From Anthoceros angustus (taxonomy: Eukaryota > Streptophyta > Anthocerotopsida > Anthocerotales > Anthocerotaceae): 64,000 nucleotides of DNA. Both the position numbers and the translations under genes were made by a program. Under the pieces are notes generated by a model. The model searched no databases, had not been told where the DNA came from, and worked only from the letters and a program-made list of their open reading frames with translations. The stretch is taken from contig MU008183.1 of the NCBI GenBank assembly GCA_010909165.1, forward strand, positions 930,001 through 994,000. The letters run 5' to 3'. Shown here in pieces: positions 33,930 through 44,325 of this stretch (positions are counted from its first letter, which is position 1; each line of letters begins with the position of its first letter).

Positions 33930-34600
33930 AGTTAATGACGTTCGCGACACGAACAAGATCCTTCCATTCAGTAGTAGACTCGATGTGTATCGCGCACTGA
34001 AACCTCTCGTTTGTTAAGCCAACACATGATCTTGCGGCTACAGTGACAGTCATTGCACATGCGAGGGTTTATCACAACTGGCAAAGACGTGCTAACCGGT
34101 GTGTTTGGCAGACCATTTGCCAAGGCCAGTTTCTCGTCATGTCCACTCAAGGCACCCTCCTTCTCCAGCTCAGACACTGCCTTAATACCAACAGAGCTTG
34201 TGGCAAGTTCTCCTTCCTCCTCCATCCTCATTGACGAGATGTCAGACTATCGTCCCTGCTGTGAACTCGTGCACCTCGTCCTTGACTTCAATGCAAGATT
34301 TCGTTGCCTTTTTTATTGCCCCAGCTGACTTTCTCAAGCTTTCTATCCTATCGACATCATCCCACCTGTCTGCATTGGCATTGATGTTCCCCAACAGCAC
34401 AATACGCACTGCCATTTCCAGGTTCCGACTCTACGAGATGCTCGAAGCATCCCTGTCCAAGTTCTACATCGCCATCGCTTTCGCTTTCGCTCAGCAGACA
34501 CCAAGCCCCTGCTCGAGCCTGCCTGAAGAGGGCACACGAGGCTGACATGATGGCCCGCCGTGATACCCTCATCTTGCCTACAAAGCTAGGGCTTCTCGCC
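33930..34600 (-). pseudogene. PPR protein C-terminus (E, E+, DYW), broken
   Basis: The minus strand opposite the PPR gene's end codes a second PPR tail. An E-motif part reads VELGQGCFEHLVESEPGNGS (about 34490-34400), then after a one-base shift INANADRWDDVDRIESL and SCIEVKDEVHEFTAG (34380-34255). The DYW domain follows with VSELEKEGALSGHDEKLALA (34170-34110), MCNDCH and SVRDTHRVYY, then a TGA where the last residues before GSCSC should come (33970). Two frameshifts and this stop make it a pseudogene. The HxE motif (HDEK) and CNDCH are intact, so this tail, unlike its neighbour's, keeps the deaminase ligands. It points toward the intact gene, tail to tail, and no PPR repeats are visible upstream of about 34600. 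It is not simply an inverted copy of the neighbour. Confidence 0.85.
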
Positions 34601-35763
34601 CAAATCGCCGCTTAGGATAACCTGGATGGGTCGTAGTAGTGCAACTCACCACGACTCTCTTGGGCAGGCTGTAGAACACCATTCTCGCATCATTGCATCC
34701 AGTTGCACCTGATGGGTTCATTAGCAAAGCTTGTAGGGTTGTGTGTGTATAAATCAGGTGAGACTTCGGGCCATTAAGCTGTGCTTAGCTATGCTCCCTA
34801 CTCCAAGATGTGTGTCCAAATGGCTTTCCTCAAACGGACACAAGTGTTATAAGAACGTGGCTGTGAAGCATCCTACTTAGATGGGGTGCTTAGAGGGAGT
34901 GGGTGCCCTTGGTGCTAGTAGTTTAGGCAAACTGCTTCGATCGTCACTTAGATGGGGTGTCTAGATGGAGCGGATGCTATTGGTGCTAGTAGCTTAGCCA
35001 CACCATGGTACTAAGATGGGGAGCTTAGAGGGAATGGATGCCCTTGGTGCAAATTGGTATACACCATTGTACAAATTGTGAGTACCAAGGGAATGTTTTC
35101 CTATCCAAGTGGATTATAATAGACTTCTTCTTCTTCTACTCAAGAATCCATCTTGTGTGAGTGAGTGATGAACATCTCGGATGAGAAATCCATTGTCTTT
35201 TCATGCAAGCTTCCAATACTTAGGGCCTCTACGGAGCTGTTACCACCATAAACATCGTGTTGGTGGATTCATTTGGGAGTAGGTATCCGAACTCCTGACC
35301 CGACCGTGTAGTTCGACATCCAACTCGGGTTAGACAAGTGAGGGGCCTGTCACGGAGTCTATCCTCTCACCACCTCGTCTCCCCCCTCACCTCGGAGCAC
35401 CTCCTGGACAATGAATGGCCCTCGCGCAACGCCCGTTTTTTAGGATAGCCGGGTCATTCTGCTTGTCATGGTGGAGTTCCTTGGTCGTTTCTGTTGAAGC
35501 CAGATTGTGCTGATCCTTACTGTGTGCGTGCTGGGTTGCTTCCTGCTACGCCGCCCTTTCCTTCCCTGTAATTCTCCTCTGATTTGCTTCACATGCAATC
35601 GTTGCTTCTACATCTAGATGTTTTCCTCAGTTGTGGGCACTGAGCTGTGTGAGTGAAATTTGAGACAGCGGTGGTGTCCAGCTTCTGCCTCCCCCCTCCC
35701 CCCCACCACCACTGTTGCGGGCTTTCTTCTTGGAAGGATCACGGACTGTTGTCTAGGTTTTTG
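34601..35763. other. NF-YB upstream region with three approximate 64-72 bp repeats
   Basis: Units beginning ACTTAGATGGGG-like at about 34877, 34949 and 35012 repeat GGTGCTAGTAG and GATGCCCTTGGTG words. The stretch from about 34730 to 35350 has the look of a decayed LTR (TATAAAT at 34748, then a TTCTTCTTCTTCT tract), but no second copy is in the window. The last 300 bases are pyrimidine-rich and probably hold the NF-YB leader. Confidence 0.35.
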
Positions 35764-36372
35764 ATGGCAGACAGCCATGGTCATCCGGGGAGTCCCGACA
35801 GCGGTCCTCATTCTGACAACGAATCGGGAGGTGGTCATTATGGTGGAGGCCACGATTCCTCCATCCGGGAGCAGGACCGTTTTCTTCCCATCGCAAATGT
35901 GAGCAGAATTATGAAGAAGGCGCTGCCAGCAAACGCCAAAATTTCCAAGGACGCCAAAGAGACCGTGCAGGAGTGCGTGTCCGAGTTCATCAGCTTCATC
36001 ACAGGAGAGGCTTCCGACAAGTGCTTGAGGGAGAAGAGGAAAACCATCAACGGCGATGACTTATTGTGGGCTATGACCACGCTGGGCTTCGAGGATTATG
36101 TGGAGCCCTTGAAGGTTTACTTGCACAAGTACAGGGAAATGGAGGGGGAAAAGGCATCCATGGCCAAGCAAGGGGACCAGTCAGTAGTGAAGGACGGCAG
36201 CTCCGGGGCCGGAGGCATGGGTGTCGGAATGGGTGGGCTTAACGGAGGGATGCCCTCTGGCATGCACATGATGCAACAGCAGTACCCCCAGCAGCAGGGT
36301 GGTTTGATGTATGGCCAGATGATGCCGTATCAGATGGGTATGTCAGGCCCAGGCCAACCGCGGGCTATGTGA
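35764..36372 (+). CDS. NF-YB: Nuclear factor Y subunit B (NF-YB / HAP3), non-LEC1 type
   Basis: This 202-residue histone-fold protein pairs with NF-YC and then NF-YA to bind CCAAT boxes in promoters. The core domain spans about residues 35-126: [20 protein letters not shown], then [20 protein letters not shown], then a [20 protein letters not shown] segment and VYLHKYRE. The residue corresponding to the Asp that marks LEC1-type subunits is Lys here (ISK, residue 62), so this is a general or flowering/stress-type NF-YB and not an embryo regulator. The N-terminus is Gly/Ser/His-rich and the C-terminus Gly/Met/Gln-rich, as usual. The frame is open for 37 codons upstream, but MADS at 35764 fits the family start. 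No intron interrupts the coding part. A poly(A) signal lies at 36744. Confidence 0.95.
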   Translation: MADSHGHPGSPDSGPHSDNESGGGHYGGGHDSSIREQDRFLPIANVSRIMKKALPANAKISKDAKETVQECVSEFISFITGEASDKCLREKRKTINGDDLLWAMTTLGFEDYVEPLKVYLHKYREMEGEKASMAKQGDQSVVKDGSSGAGGMGVGMGGLNGGMPSGMHMMQQQYPQQQGGLMYGQMMPYQMGMSGPGQPRAM

Positions 36373-36399
36373 TCTGTGGTTGCAGAGACGCCAGCCGCA

Positions 36400-37052
36400 G
36401 CTCTACAGCTTGTCTCGGGAGTAATCCTGAGGTAGAGATGCAGGAGTAGAGCAGGGAGCAGAGCACGGAGTGTAGGCCTCGTGCTCAATGTCGGCCAAGT
36501 GCCATCAGAAACACTGCAGTATCGAGGGCTCGAGATTTGTCGTGCTGGCTACTTACATGAAGTGGATTGCATAGCGTAGTTCTGAGCACCCCAACTTTGC
36601 ATGGTGTAGGGGAACGAGAGAGGAGGTGGTGCTTGTGTATTTTCATGTGGGCTTATGAATGGCTATAGTTTGTATGATGCTCCAATCTTCCGGGTTGGAG
36701 TCCAACACTTTCGAGTTTGCGTAGACATAATTGTCGCGGACACAATAAAATGCATAGAATTCCATCGGCATTTCCTGGTGATCCCAGCGTAAGGGGTGTG
36801 CCCAGCTAACATCTAATCCGTTTGTCCATAGTTGTAACTCTACAGCTTAGTTTGGGATTAAGCCCTGAGGTAGAGGGTGAGAGAAGGGTACATTCGAGTG
36901 TGGACCTCTGCTTACTGTTGGCCCAGCACCGTCAGCAAGTGGGTTGCATAGTGTAGTTCCGAACAACCCAACTTTGCATGGTGTCTTGGTCTTGCGGACA
37001 AAGGAACGATAGTAGGTGTTTATGTATTTTCATTAAAAAATTATTGTTATTT
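36400..37052 (+). repeat. Duplicated NF-YB 3' flank
   Basis: The segment at about 36400-36655 recurs at about 36837-37052. Both have CTCTACAGCTT, CTGAGGTAGAG, GTGTGGACCTC or GTGTAGGCCTC, CCCAACTTTGCATGGTGT and GTATTTTCAT in the same order, about 430 bases apart. The second copy has no coding part. Confidence 0.7.
36744..36749 (+). terminator. Candidate poly(A) signal of NF-YB
   Basis: AATAAA lies 372 bases after the stop codon, following the first copy of the duplicated 3' segment. Confidence 0.5.
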
Positions 37053-37568
37053 ATATTTATATTTTTCTTATGATGGATACATTAAAAAACCTGCTTGATT
37101 TTGGAATTTATCATCAGCGTGTTCTGGTGATTGATTCTAGGATTATGAGTAAAGGTTGTGGCCACTTGTCTTGATAGCATGAAGCATAACAAGCATGAAA
37201 AATATCAGGTAATAGTTAGGTATTATCATTTTAGTGGAAATATGTTACATAGCATAAGCTCAAGCTAAAAACTCTTGTTTATACTCAAATGTGATAAACT
37301 TGATAAAGTTGTACCACGTTTAAAGACTCTTGAAATCTTAATTCAATAATCTACATAAATTGAATCTTATACAAATAAAGAGAAATTTTTAATAATGATA
37401 TAAGATACAAAAGATGGGAACAAAAGAAATGTTTATTAAATAAAAAGATATAAAGATGAACCCGTCTACCAACCCTATGATAGGTTAAGAGAGTTCTATG
37501 AACTATAGGTACAACTTAGATTATGGTTGGAGGATCAGAGTAGGATGGAAGAACCGTGCTCTATATCC

Positions 37569-37762
37569 GATCATGTATGTTTCCTCTTATGTCATGTTGA
37601 GGGAGATGTAAGGGCCTACATACCATTAGAGTCTTCAAAGATCTATCTCCAACACTTGTAATCCAATCATGTATGTTGCCTCTTATGTCATGTTGAGGGA
37701 GATGTAAGGGCCTACATACCATTAGAGTCTTCAAAGATCGATCTCCAATATTTGTAGTTGTG
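37569..37762 (+). repeat. Two 97-bp direct tandem units
   Basis: TCATGTATGTTTCC at 37571 and TCATGTATGTTGCC at 37668 open two nearly identical units that contain TCATGTTGAGGGAGATGTAA and end in ATCTCCAA(C/T)A. Confidence 0.9.
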
Positions 37763-38265
37763 GATTGTCGGATACAACAAGGGTACAAACAAAAGATTGA
37801 TAAATCAAACTTGCTAAAAAAACTCTTAAAATTTGATTAACCTTTGCTCGAGCTCATGTGCTCATGATGTCCCAATATTTACAAAATATATCTAGTAATA
37901 TATTTTCTCATGACTAAATCTATGCACTTGAAAACATTACCTATAAGGATAGGGTTTCTCCACCCTCATATTAACCTTACTGTCACATGTATTTTTCTTA
38001 CAAACACATGTGGAAGGCCAATGTTTCCATTGTCGCAGTTGCTCTCCCCATCCGCTCTCTGGAGGGCGCACCTAGGTGAGGCTTCTAGGTAACCCGTCAC
38101 GCCTTGAATGCAGCATACTGGAAGAGGGTCTGGGCCTCAAGCGGGTCTCGCATGAGACCATGTGTTGGGGCTCGACCTTGAAGCGCAAGATCTGCTTTCA
38201 CTGTTCAGGTGTGCGCCGGTTTCTCTAGAGCTACACCTTGAGGCGCGACCCCTACTATCGCCGTG

Positions 38266-38511
38266 TCTCGCAGGAGGTTCCCTTGTGTGAGACCTAGGTG
38301 CTCTCTTTCATGCATGAGACCTTGTTAAGGGGGGGTTGGTTTCTCTTTTGTGAAGCGAAAAGTAGAAGGTTTTTGTGTGTGAGACCTTTCTCGCAGGAGG
38401 TTCCCTTGTGTGAGACCTAGGTGCTCTCTTTCATGCATGAGACCTTGTTAAGGGGGGGTTGGTTTCTCTTTTGTGAAGCGAAGAGCATGAGGTTTTTGTG
38501 TGTGAGACCTT
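38266..38511 (+). repeat. Two 123-bp tandem units in a GAGACC-rich region
   Basis: TCTCGCAGGAGGTTCCCTTG occurs at 38266 and 38389, each followed by the same 100 bases (GAGACCTAGGTGCTCTCTTT, then TTAAGGGGGGGTTGG). The words GAGACC and ATGAGACC continue at irregular spacing from about 38150 to 38770. Confidence 0.9.
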
Positions 38512-39419
38512 TTGTGAGACGAGGAGTAGGAGGCTCCCGGGTATGAAACCTAGGTGCTTTGTTCAAGAATCTTGTTATGAGGGCATCGATTTTTCTTTTG
38601 TGAGACGAAGATTTAGCATGAGACCTTGTTTTTAGGTGAGCTAGTTTCTTTAGCATGAGACTAGAGGTCTTTGGCACAAGAGGGTCTCACAACGGACTTT
38701 GTTCAAGGTTTCTCTCGCATGAGACTAGAGGTTTTCTTGCACAGGAGGTCTTGTATCATGAGACCTTTTATGAGGTTCCAATTTTTATATGAGTATCCTA
38801 TTTGTATGATGCGAGACTTTTTGTGTGTTTAATGTTTGAGTAGGTATTCTATGGTATCAGGTAGTAGTTTCGAGATGTGCCCGATGTTTATAATAACTAG
38901 GATGAAACTTACTATGTATGTATCAACATAAGTATTTAATTAGAACTAATATTTTATATGTAGATAATGATTTATAAATTATAGATAAATGAATAAATTT
39001 TTACAGCTTGGGATCTCATACACTACATATGTAGTGAACTAATATAATTATTTAATAACTTATATTAAAATATTTTTTGCAGATCATCTTGAGGGTACAT
39101 CAGATTACTAGTAATTAGAATAAAGAGTATTTGATAATTAGAATTAGGCATGTTATATGGTTATGGATATGGTGGTAAGAGTTTTTAATTGATATGATTA
39201 TGATGGTAATAATGATTAACTAATATGGATATGGTGTTAATAGTATTGAACTAATATTAATATATATATATATATAAATTATAATAAGATGTATCTATTA
39301 GTTAAAAATAACTATCTTAGGATAACTATCTATATACATAGATGATAGACGGACAAGGACTAATCTGACAGGTAAGAGAGTTATTTAAGATAGCAAACAG
39401 CTGTGTTTAGTATTGAAAA

Positions 39420-39430
39420 ATATATATAAG
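39420..39430 (+). promoter_or_regulatory. Candidate TATA box of the Alfin-like gene
   Basis: ATATATATAAG lies about 255 bases upstream of the ATG. It is a plausible core promoter, but the surrounding DNA is AT-rich, so chance is not excluded. Confidence 0.3.
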
Positions 39431-39683
39431 AGACAAAACGGGAGTAGACAAGCGAAGAGGGTAATAAGTGTGGGATGGTTAAATAGGGGAATAGAAATGC
39501 GGGAGGGACTGAGAAAAGCAGAACATATCAGACTTTTGAAGTTCTTGACTTCATGCGCAATTTGGCGGAGTCCCGGTGCTGGCTGTTTAGGGTAGGCTTG
39601 GGACTGGTGAGCTGCTCGGGGGCTTAGCTGATTGTGGGAGGCAAGGCAAGGGAGGGCAAGGCGATCAAGACTGGTGTGCAACA

Positions 39684-41051
39684 ATGGAGGGGGGTTCGCA
39701 GTCGGGCAATCCGCGGACCGTGGAAGATGTGTTCAAAGATTTCAAAGGGAGGCGAAGCGGGATGCTCAAGGCTCTCACCACTGGTGCGTCCTGCAGTTCC
39801 CGCTCCCGCACCGCCTGCTTGCCTGCCTGCCTGTCTTTGGAGCTGCCGGCCTTGCTTCCGTGCTTGCCCCGCATTCTAGAGATGCTCCCGCTCCAGCATG
39901 CAGATGCCGCGCTTGCCTGGGACTGTGTGCTGGCTAACGCGCATTGCTGTGGTGTGGCCGGTGAATGCAGATGTGGAGGAATTTTACCGGCTGTGCGATC
40001 CAGGTCGGTGCAAGATTTCCGCTTGCCGTTGCTGCTGGAGCCTGTGGCTTGCGCCCGCCTGCTGACCTAGTCGCGTGTGCAGATAAGGAAAACCTGTGTC
40101 TTTACGGATTTCCGAACGAAGGCTGGGAGGTGAATTTGCCTGCGGAGGAGGTTCCTCCGGAGCTTCCCGAACCAGCGCTAGGCATTAACTTTGCAAGAAA
40201 TGGCATGCATCGGAAGGACTGGTTATCTTTGGTTGCGGTGCACAGTGATGTTTGGCTTCTTTCCGTTGCCTTCTTCTATGGTGCGCGGCTGGATAAAAAC
40301 GAGAGGTAGGTCGTCAGGCCTGTCGCGCTCGTCTCCGAGGCTGTTCTGGATGTCGGTGTTCTGGATCGCAATTCCGTTGTGTTTTCCTTGTACGGTAGGC
40401 GCATCGGTAGCTTGCTTCGCTTCCGCTTTAAGTTAGCTTAGGCATGTGGTTGTTTTTCGCTGTCGCGGTCCAGCGGATGGCAGTTTGTGCAGAAGATGTT
40501 ACTGATGTTTAGTGTGTCCCCTGACTGGGTCTTTTTATTGCGTGCCGTGAGCAGGAAGCGTCTTTTTAACATGGTGAATGAGCTTCCGACTGTATTTGAT
40601 GTAGTGACTGGGAAGAAGCCTCCTAAGGAAAAAGCTTATTCCAACAACAGTGGAAGCAAGAGCAAGCCTCCTGCAAAAATGGTGACACAGCTCGATCCCT
40701 TGCCCTTTCTTTTCTTCCGGAGTGCGCCTTGCTACGTTGTGACTGGTTTGCTTGTTTGCTGACAAAAGTGGCGTGGTTGTTGTGGAACTGCAGCCTAAAT
40801 TGTCAAGCCCCGCTCCAGCCCTTCAGCAGCCTGATGAAGAGGATACACTGGAAGATGAGGAAGAGGAGCACGGTGATACCACATGTGGAAGCTGTGGGAC
40901 CAAATATGCCACGAACGAGTTCTGGATTGCCTGCGACTTCTGTCTAAGGTGGTTCCACGGCAAATGTGTGAAGATCACTGCAACCAAGGCGGAACACATC
41001 AAGCAGTACAAGTGTCCAACGTGCCTTAAGAAGCCACGCATAAGCGGATGA
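39684..41051 (+). CDS. AL: Alfin-like PHD-finger chromatin reader
   Basis: Five exons can be joined in phase: 39684-39783, 39971-40003, 40083-40305, 40555-40681, 40794-41051. All introns are GT-AG (79-249 nt), giving 246 residues, the usual size. The N-terminal Alfin domain reads [16 protein letters not shown], then [20 protein letters not shown], then [20 protein letters not shown] and [16 protein letters not shown]. An acidic linker ([10 protein letters not shown]) precedes a C-terminal Cys4-His-Cys3 PHD finger: [26 protein letters not shown]. Alfin-like proteins bind H3K4me3 through this finger and act with Polycomb or other partners in seed, root-hair and stress programmes in seed plants. 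The nucleus is the expected site. The exon 4 donor (ATG then GTGACA) is the least certain boundary. Confidence 0.93.
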
Positions 41052-42300
41052 CGTTACTTGATCTTATGGCAGCCCACAGTACAGTGGCTTGCAGAGGAGA
41101 CCACCTTAGCTTGCATCATTCTTTCTATGTCACTGAAAGCAGTAGTAGAGGTGCAAATTGTTCCTTCGCATGATGGACGATGTTGTTGAAAGTCGGGGGA
41201 TTGCTGTTGTCCTTGGTCAACCTTAGGTTAGGCCAAGGTATCAACGTATAACCAGCAGGTTCAGTGCAAGACTCAACTGGGACTATTGGCTGCAAGGTAG
41301 AGCTTTTCCTGTCTAGTGTTGTAGTGTTCTGTCTTTACTTACTGCTCAGGTGTAAGAACTCATCGCTGTGTGCAGCTCTGCACACGTAAAACGTTTGAAA
41401 CTTCCCAAGTTTTGAGTGTAGGTGGCTCTCTTATTATGCCAGCTTAGGAACTAGGTCTAGGTGTAAACGTATTTTCTTCAGGGACATGCCTCACTTGATC
41501 GGGATTATTTTGCACTCCTGCAAGGTATAGCCTCTCCTGTCTGGGTACAGCAGTGCTAGGTTTTGCTATTCACTATGAGCAGTTGTACATTTGCACACTT
41601 GTGAGCAGTTTGAGAGGCTCTTCGAAGTGTGTAAACCACACACCTCTTCCTTCACTGGGTTTTATGTTCCCTTCCCTGCTACCCACTGCGCGAGAGAGGA
41701 AAAGTTTGCACTATCTGAATTGTCCTCTGGCAGCAGCAGGTGGCTACAGGCATCTCATCTGCTCCCAGAGAGGTTTCCAGAAGCATTTGTGGAAGCTTCA
41801 GGTGTTTGTGTAGCTATGGCTGATTTATGACAACAATCAGTGGCTCGAAGGCTTGAAACGTAAGCTGGATTGGACTGCCGTTGACAGGGTGGGCCAATGC
41901 GAAGTCGGCAAGAATCTTGTGGGCCATGTGCTCGTGGCCAACCAGTACCTGAGAGAGGAGTACACATACATACCTCGGGTCCGTGCCTTTCTGCCGTGTG
42001 AGAGAGAATACACAAGTCAGCGGTGACGAGGTCTCTCATCAGTGAACGCCTCTCTCGTGTTCCCCTCTTGCATGTGCACTGCGTACATGTACATACATAC
42101 GTACCGTATATTGTAGTCAGCCTTCACACTGTGTATCTTCACATAAAACTACATACATACATACATCCATCCATCGATACATCCATCCATACATCCATCC
42201 ATACGTACATTCATACATACATATGTACGTACAGTGTTGTACATACGTCGTAAACACTAACAGACAGGGGCGTTCAAGCTACCGGGCATCGCGGAAAGCG
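41052..42300. other. 3' flank of the Alfin-like gene, ending in a tetranucleotide repeat
   Basis: The 3' untranslated part is probably within the first few hundred bases. No gene is seen. Near 42080-42240 are CATA/CATC-type tetranucleotide repeats. Confidence 0.45.
42080..42240 (+). repeat. CATA/CATC microsatellite
   Basis: Interrupted runs of ACAT, CATA and CCAT repeat over about 160 bases, densest at 42150-42225. Confidence 0.85.
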
Positions 42301-44325
42301 TGTGATCACATTTAATTATCCTCCGGCGATCGCATCTTGGCAGCTTCCTCATCTTCCACGAATTAAATCGCGGATTAGGTGGAGCCTCTTGTGCGGAGTG
42401 TCGCTCTTGGGGTTAGCAGAGCTGTGCGTACTCTCGGCAACCTTGTACATACCAAACTTTCTAGATCCCACCGTCGGACACGCTCGTGTCTCGATGCCTT
42501 TTCATCGCGGCATGTGCCGACCAGATTCCTTCCCTGCGATGCATACAACAACTTGTCCATCTTCTCCTTCCTCCTGCATCAAAAGCACCAAACCGGCCGA
42601 GCCCGAATAGGCAGAGCGTGCTTCAACATAAGTCTGCAAACAAAAACACCTTCGGCGAACTCAGGATACAAAAGCAAGCCACTCGCAAGCAGCCCTGCTG
42701 CGAAGGGTCGCACGACTGCAGCAGCAAGGCAACTTGGAAGGAGAACCGGACGACGCTCCTCTTGCAGATTCGGATTCACAAATCGGATGAGCTGGCTCGC
42801 TTCTCCCCTACTCTACTTTCCAAACCCTAGGAGGCGCTTTCGATTCTTGGAAACCCTGCAGCACGGAGGCAGAAGATCCACGCTACTAGGTGCTCCCAGG
42901 CTACGTCATCGCCACACAAGGTGCAGCATGGACCTGCTGCTCGAAGTCGCAAGGCGGAAGGAAACTGCTGCAATTGGACACCGCTCCGCTGTACAAGACT
43001 CCGTTCCCGGTGACCTACTATTTTCAATGGCTTTTTACGGTTTAATATCTGCATAACACGACCACCCGGAGCTTCAAATTCAAATGAAGCGACCAAGCGA
43101 CATCAGCACGGACAATACCCAGAACAATTCGCTTTAAAAAACGCAAAGCCACGACAGGAAGGCCAGGACTCGGGACTCGGTTGCAACGGAGTCTTCTTTT
43201 GGGTTCTTGATTCTTCGGTCTTCTTCAATTGAAAAGCTTTGTACCACCTTATTGTTTCATATAATTATTTATTTTAATAGGTATAATTTTTAATAGTAGT
43301 CAGATGCCCATATAACTACCTATTTGATAAGATAGAATAATTATACAACCATCCAACCAATAGAATTATTCCATTGGCTATACCTATCAATACTAATATA
43401 TGTGGATCTATTTTACCTTACTACAATAATTATAATAAAAAATCATATATCATTTTAATAATAATAATAATAATTATTAAATAGAGAATTTAAAATATTT
43501 ATCCCAAAGAAATTTAGGGCTACAAATCTCAAGCGTGGACATCACAATATATTATGGTTTCACTACATGTAATGGTCCCTAAAGTAATTAATGCAAAAAG
43601 CTCCCAAGAGCTTTGCATATTACCTTCAATCCACAGTGGCTATTGGGGCACAACATAATGAAAACACATTACCTATTATATATGTACATGATCAATATGG
43701 GGGTGCTAAGTATAAATAAACATAGAGCCCAGATGAAACTAATGAATACATTCGATGCTAAGTATAAGTAAGGATAGAACCCGAAAGAGACTAATGGACA
43801 CATTTCTTGTTTCATTTGTGCATGAACAATATGGTGGAACTAGAGTACCATTCTAACATTGACATATCCACATAAAGAATCACTTACTAGAGAGCAAAAA
43901 AAAAAAAATAAGATTATAATATAATAATATTAAAAAGGATGAATTAAGATTTTAATTTTAGCTAAAATTAGTTTATATATTTATTTTTTTCTCCCCATAT
44001 ATCATAGTCCATTGGAGTCCCACGGTCGTCGGTCGTTGATGTACAAAACAAAGGAGTGAAAACAAGTCCCGAGCTCGGGTCGTAATAGGAAAGACAGGTT
44101 TGATGAGAGAGAGGCAACCCTAACAAGGGTAGAGAGAGAAAGTGGGTAGGTATTCAGGTAGCTAGTAGCTATATGTCAGGATGGAGGAACAATTGACGAT
44201 AGTTGCCGTTGTTTTACATACCGCTCTCAGGTGGCGCCTGCCACTCGGCACGGGCCATCAGGCCATCATAGGTGGGGGAGGCTCGATTGTCTGCAGGAGC
44301 GATGATGGCTGGACGTGCGTGAAGC
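42301..44325. other. Intergenic, AT-rich from 43.2 to 44.0 kb
   Basis: An open frame of 225 codons (42379-43056) overlaps others and has no domain, so I do not call it. From 43250 to 44000 the DNA is AT-rich with poly-A and ATAATA runs. GCTAAGTATAA(A/G)TAA occurs twice, at about 43706 and 43757, as the start of two 50-bp units. The last 150 bases are the leader of the acyltransferase gene. Confidence 0.45.

Larger units (their letters stand above)
37053..39683. other. AT-rich intergenic DNA with two tandem-repeat blocks
   Basis: No gene is seen. The block at 37569-37762 and the block at 38266-38511 are listed separately. From 38780 to 39300 the DNA is very AT-rich, with a TATATATA run near 39260. 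The final 260 bases are the Alfin-like promoter and leader. Confidence 0.5.

Noticed and set aside
37569-38511. Possible CRISPR-like array
   Set aside because: Two adjacent tandem blocks with two units each and no regular spacers, in a plant nuclear genome.
42379-43056. Plus-strand frame of 225 codons between the Alfin-like and acyltransferase genes
   Set aside because: No recognisable domain, several overlapping frames of similar length, and composition like non-coding GC-rich DNA.
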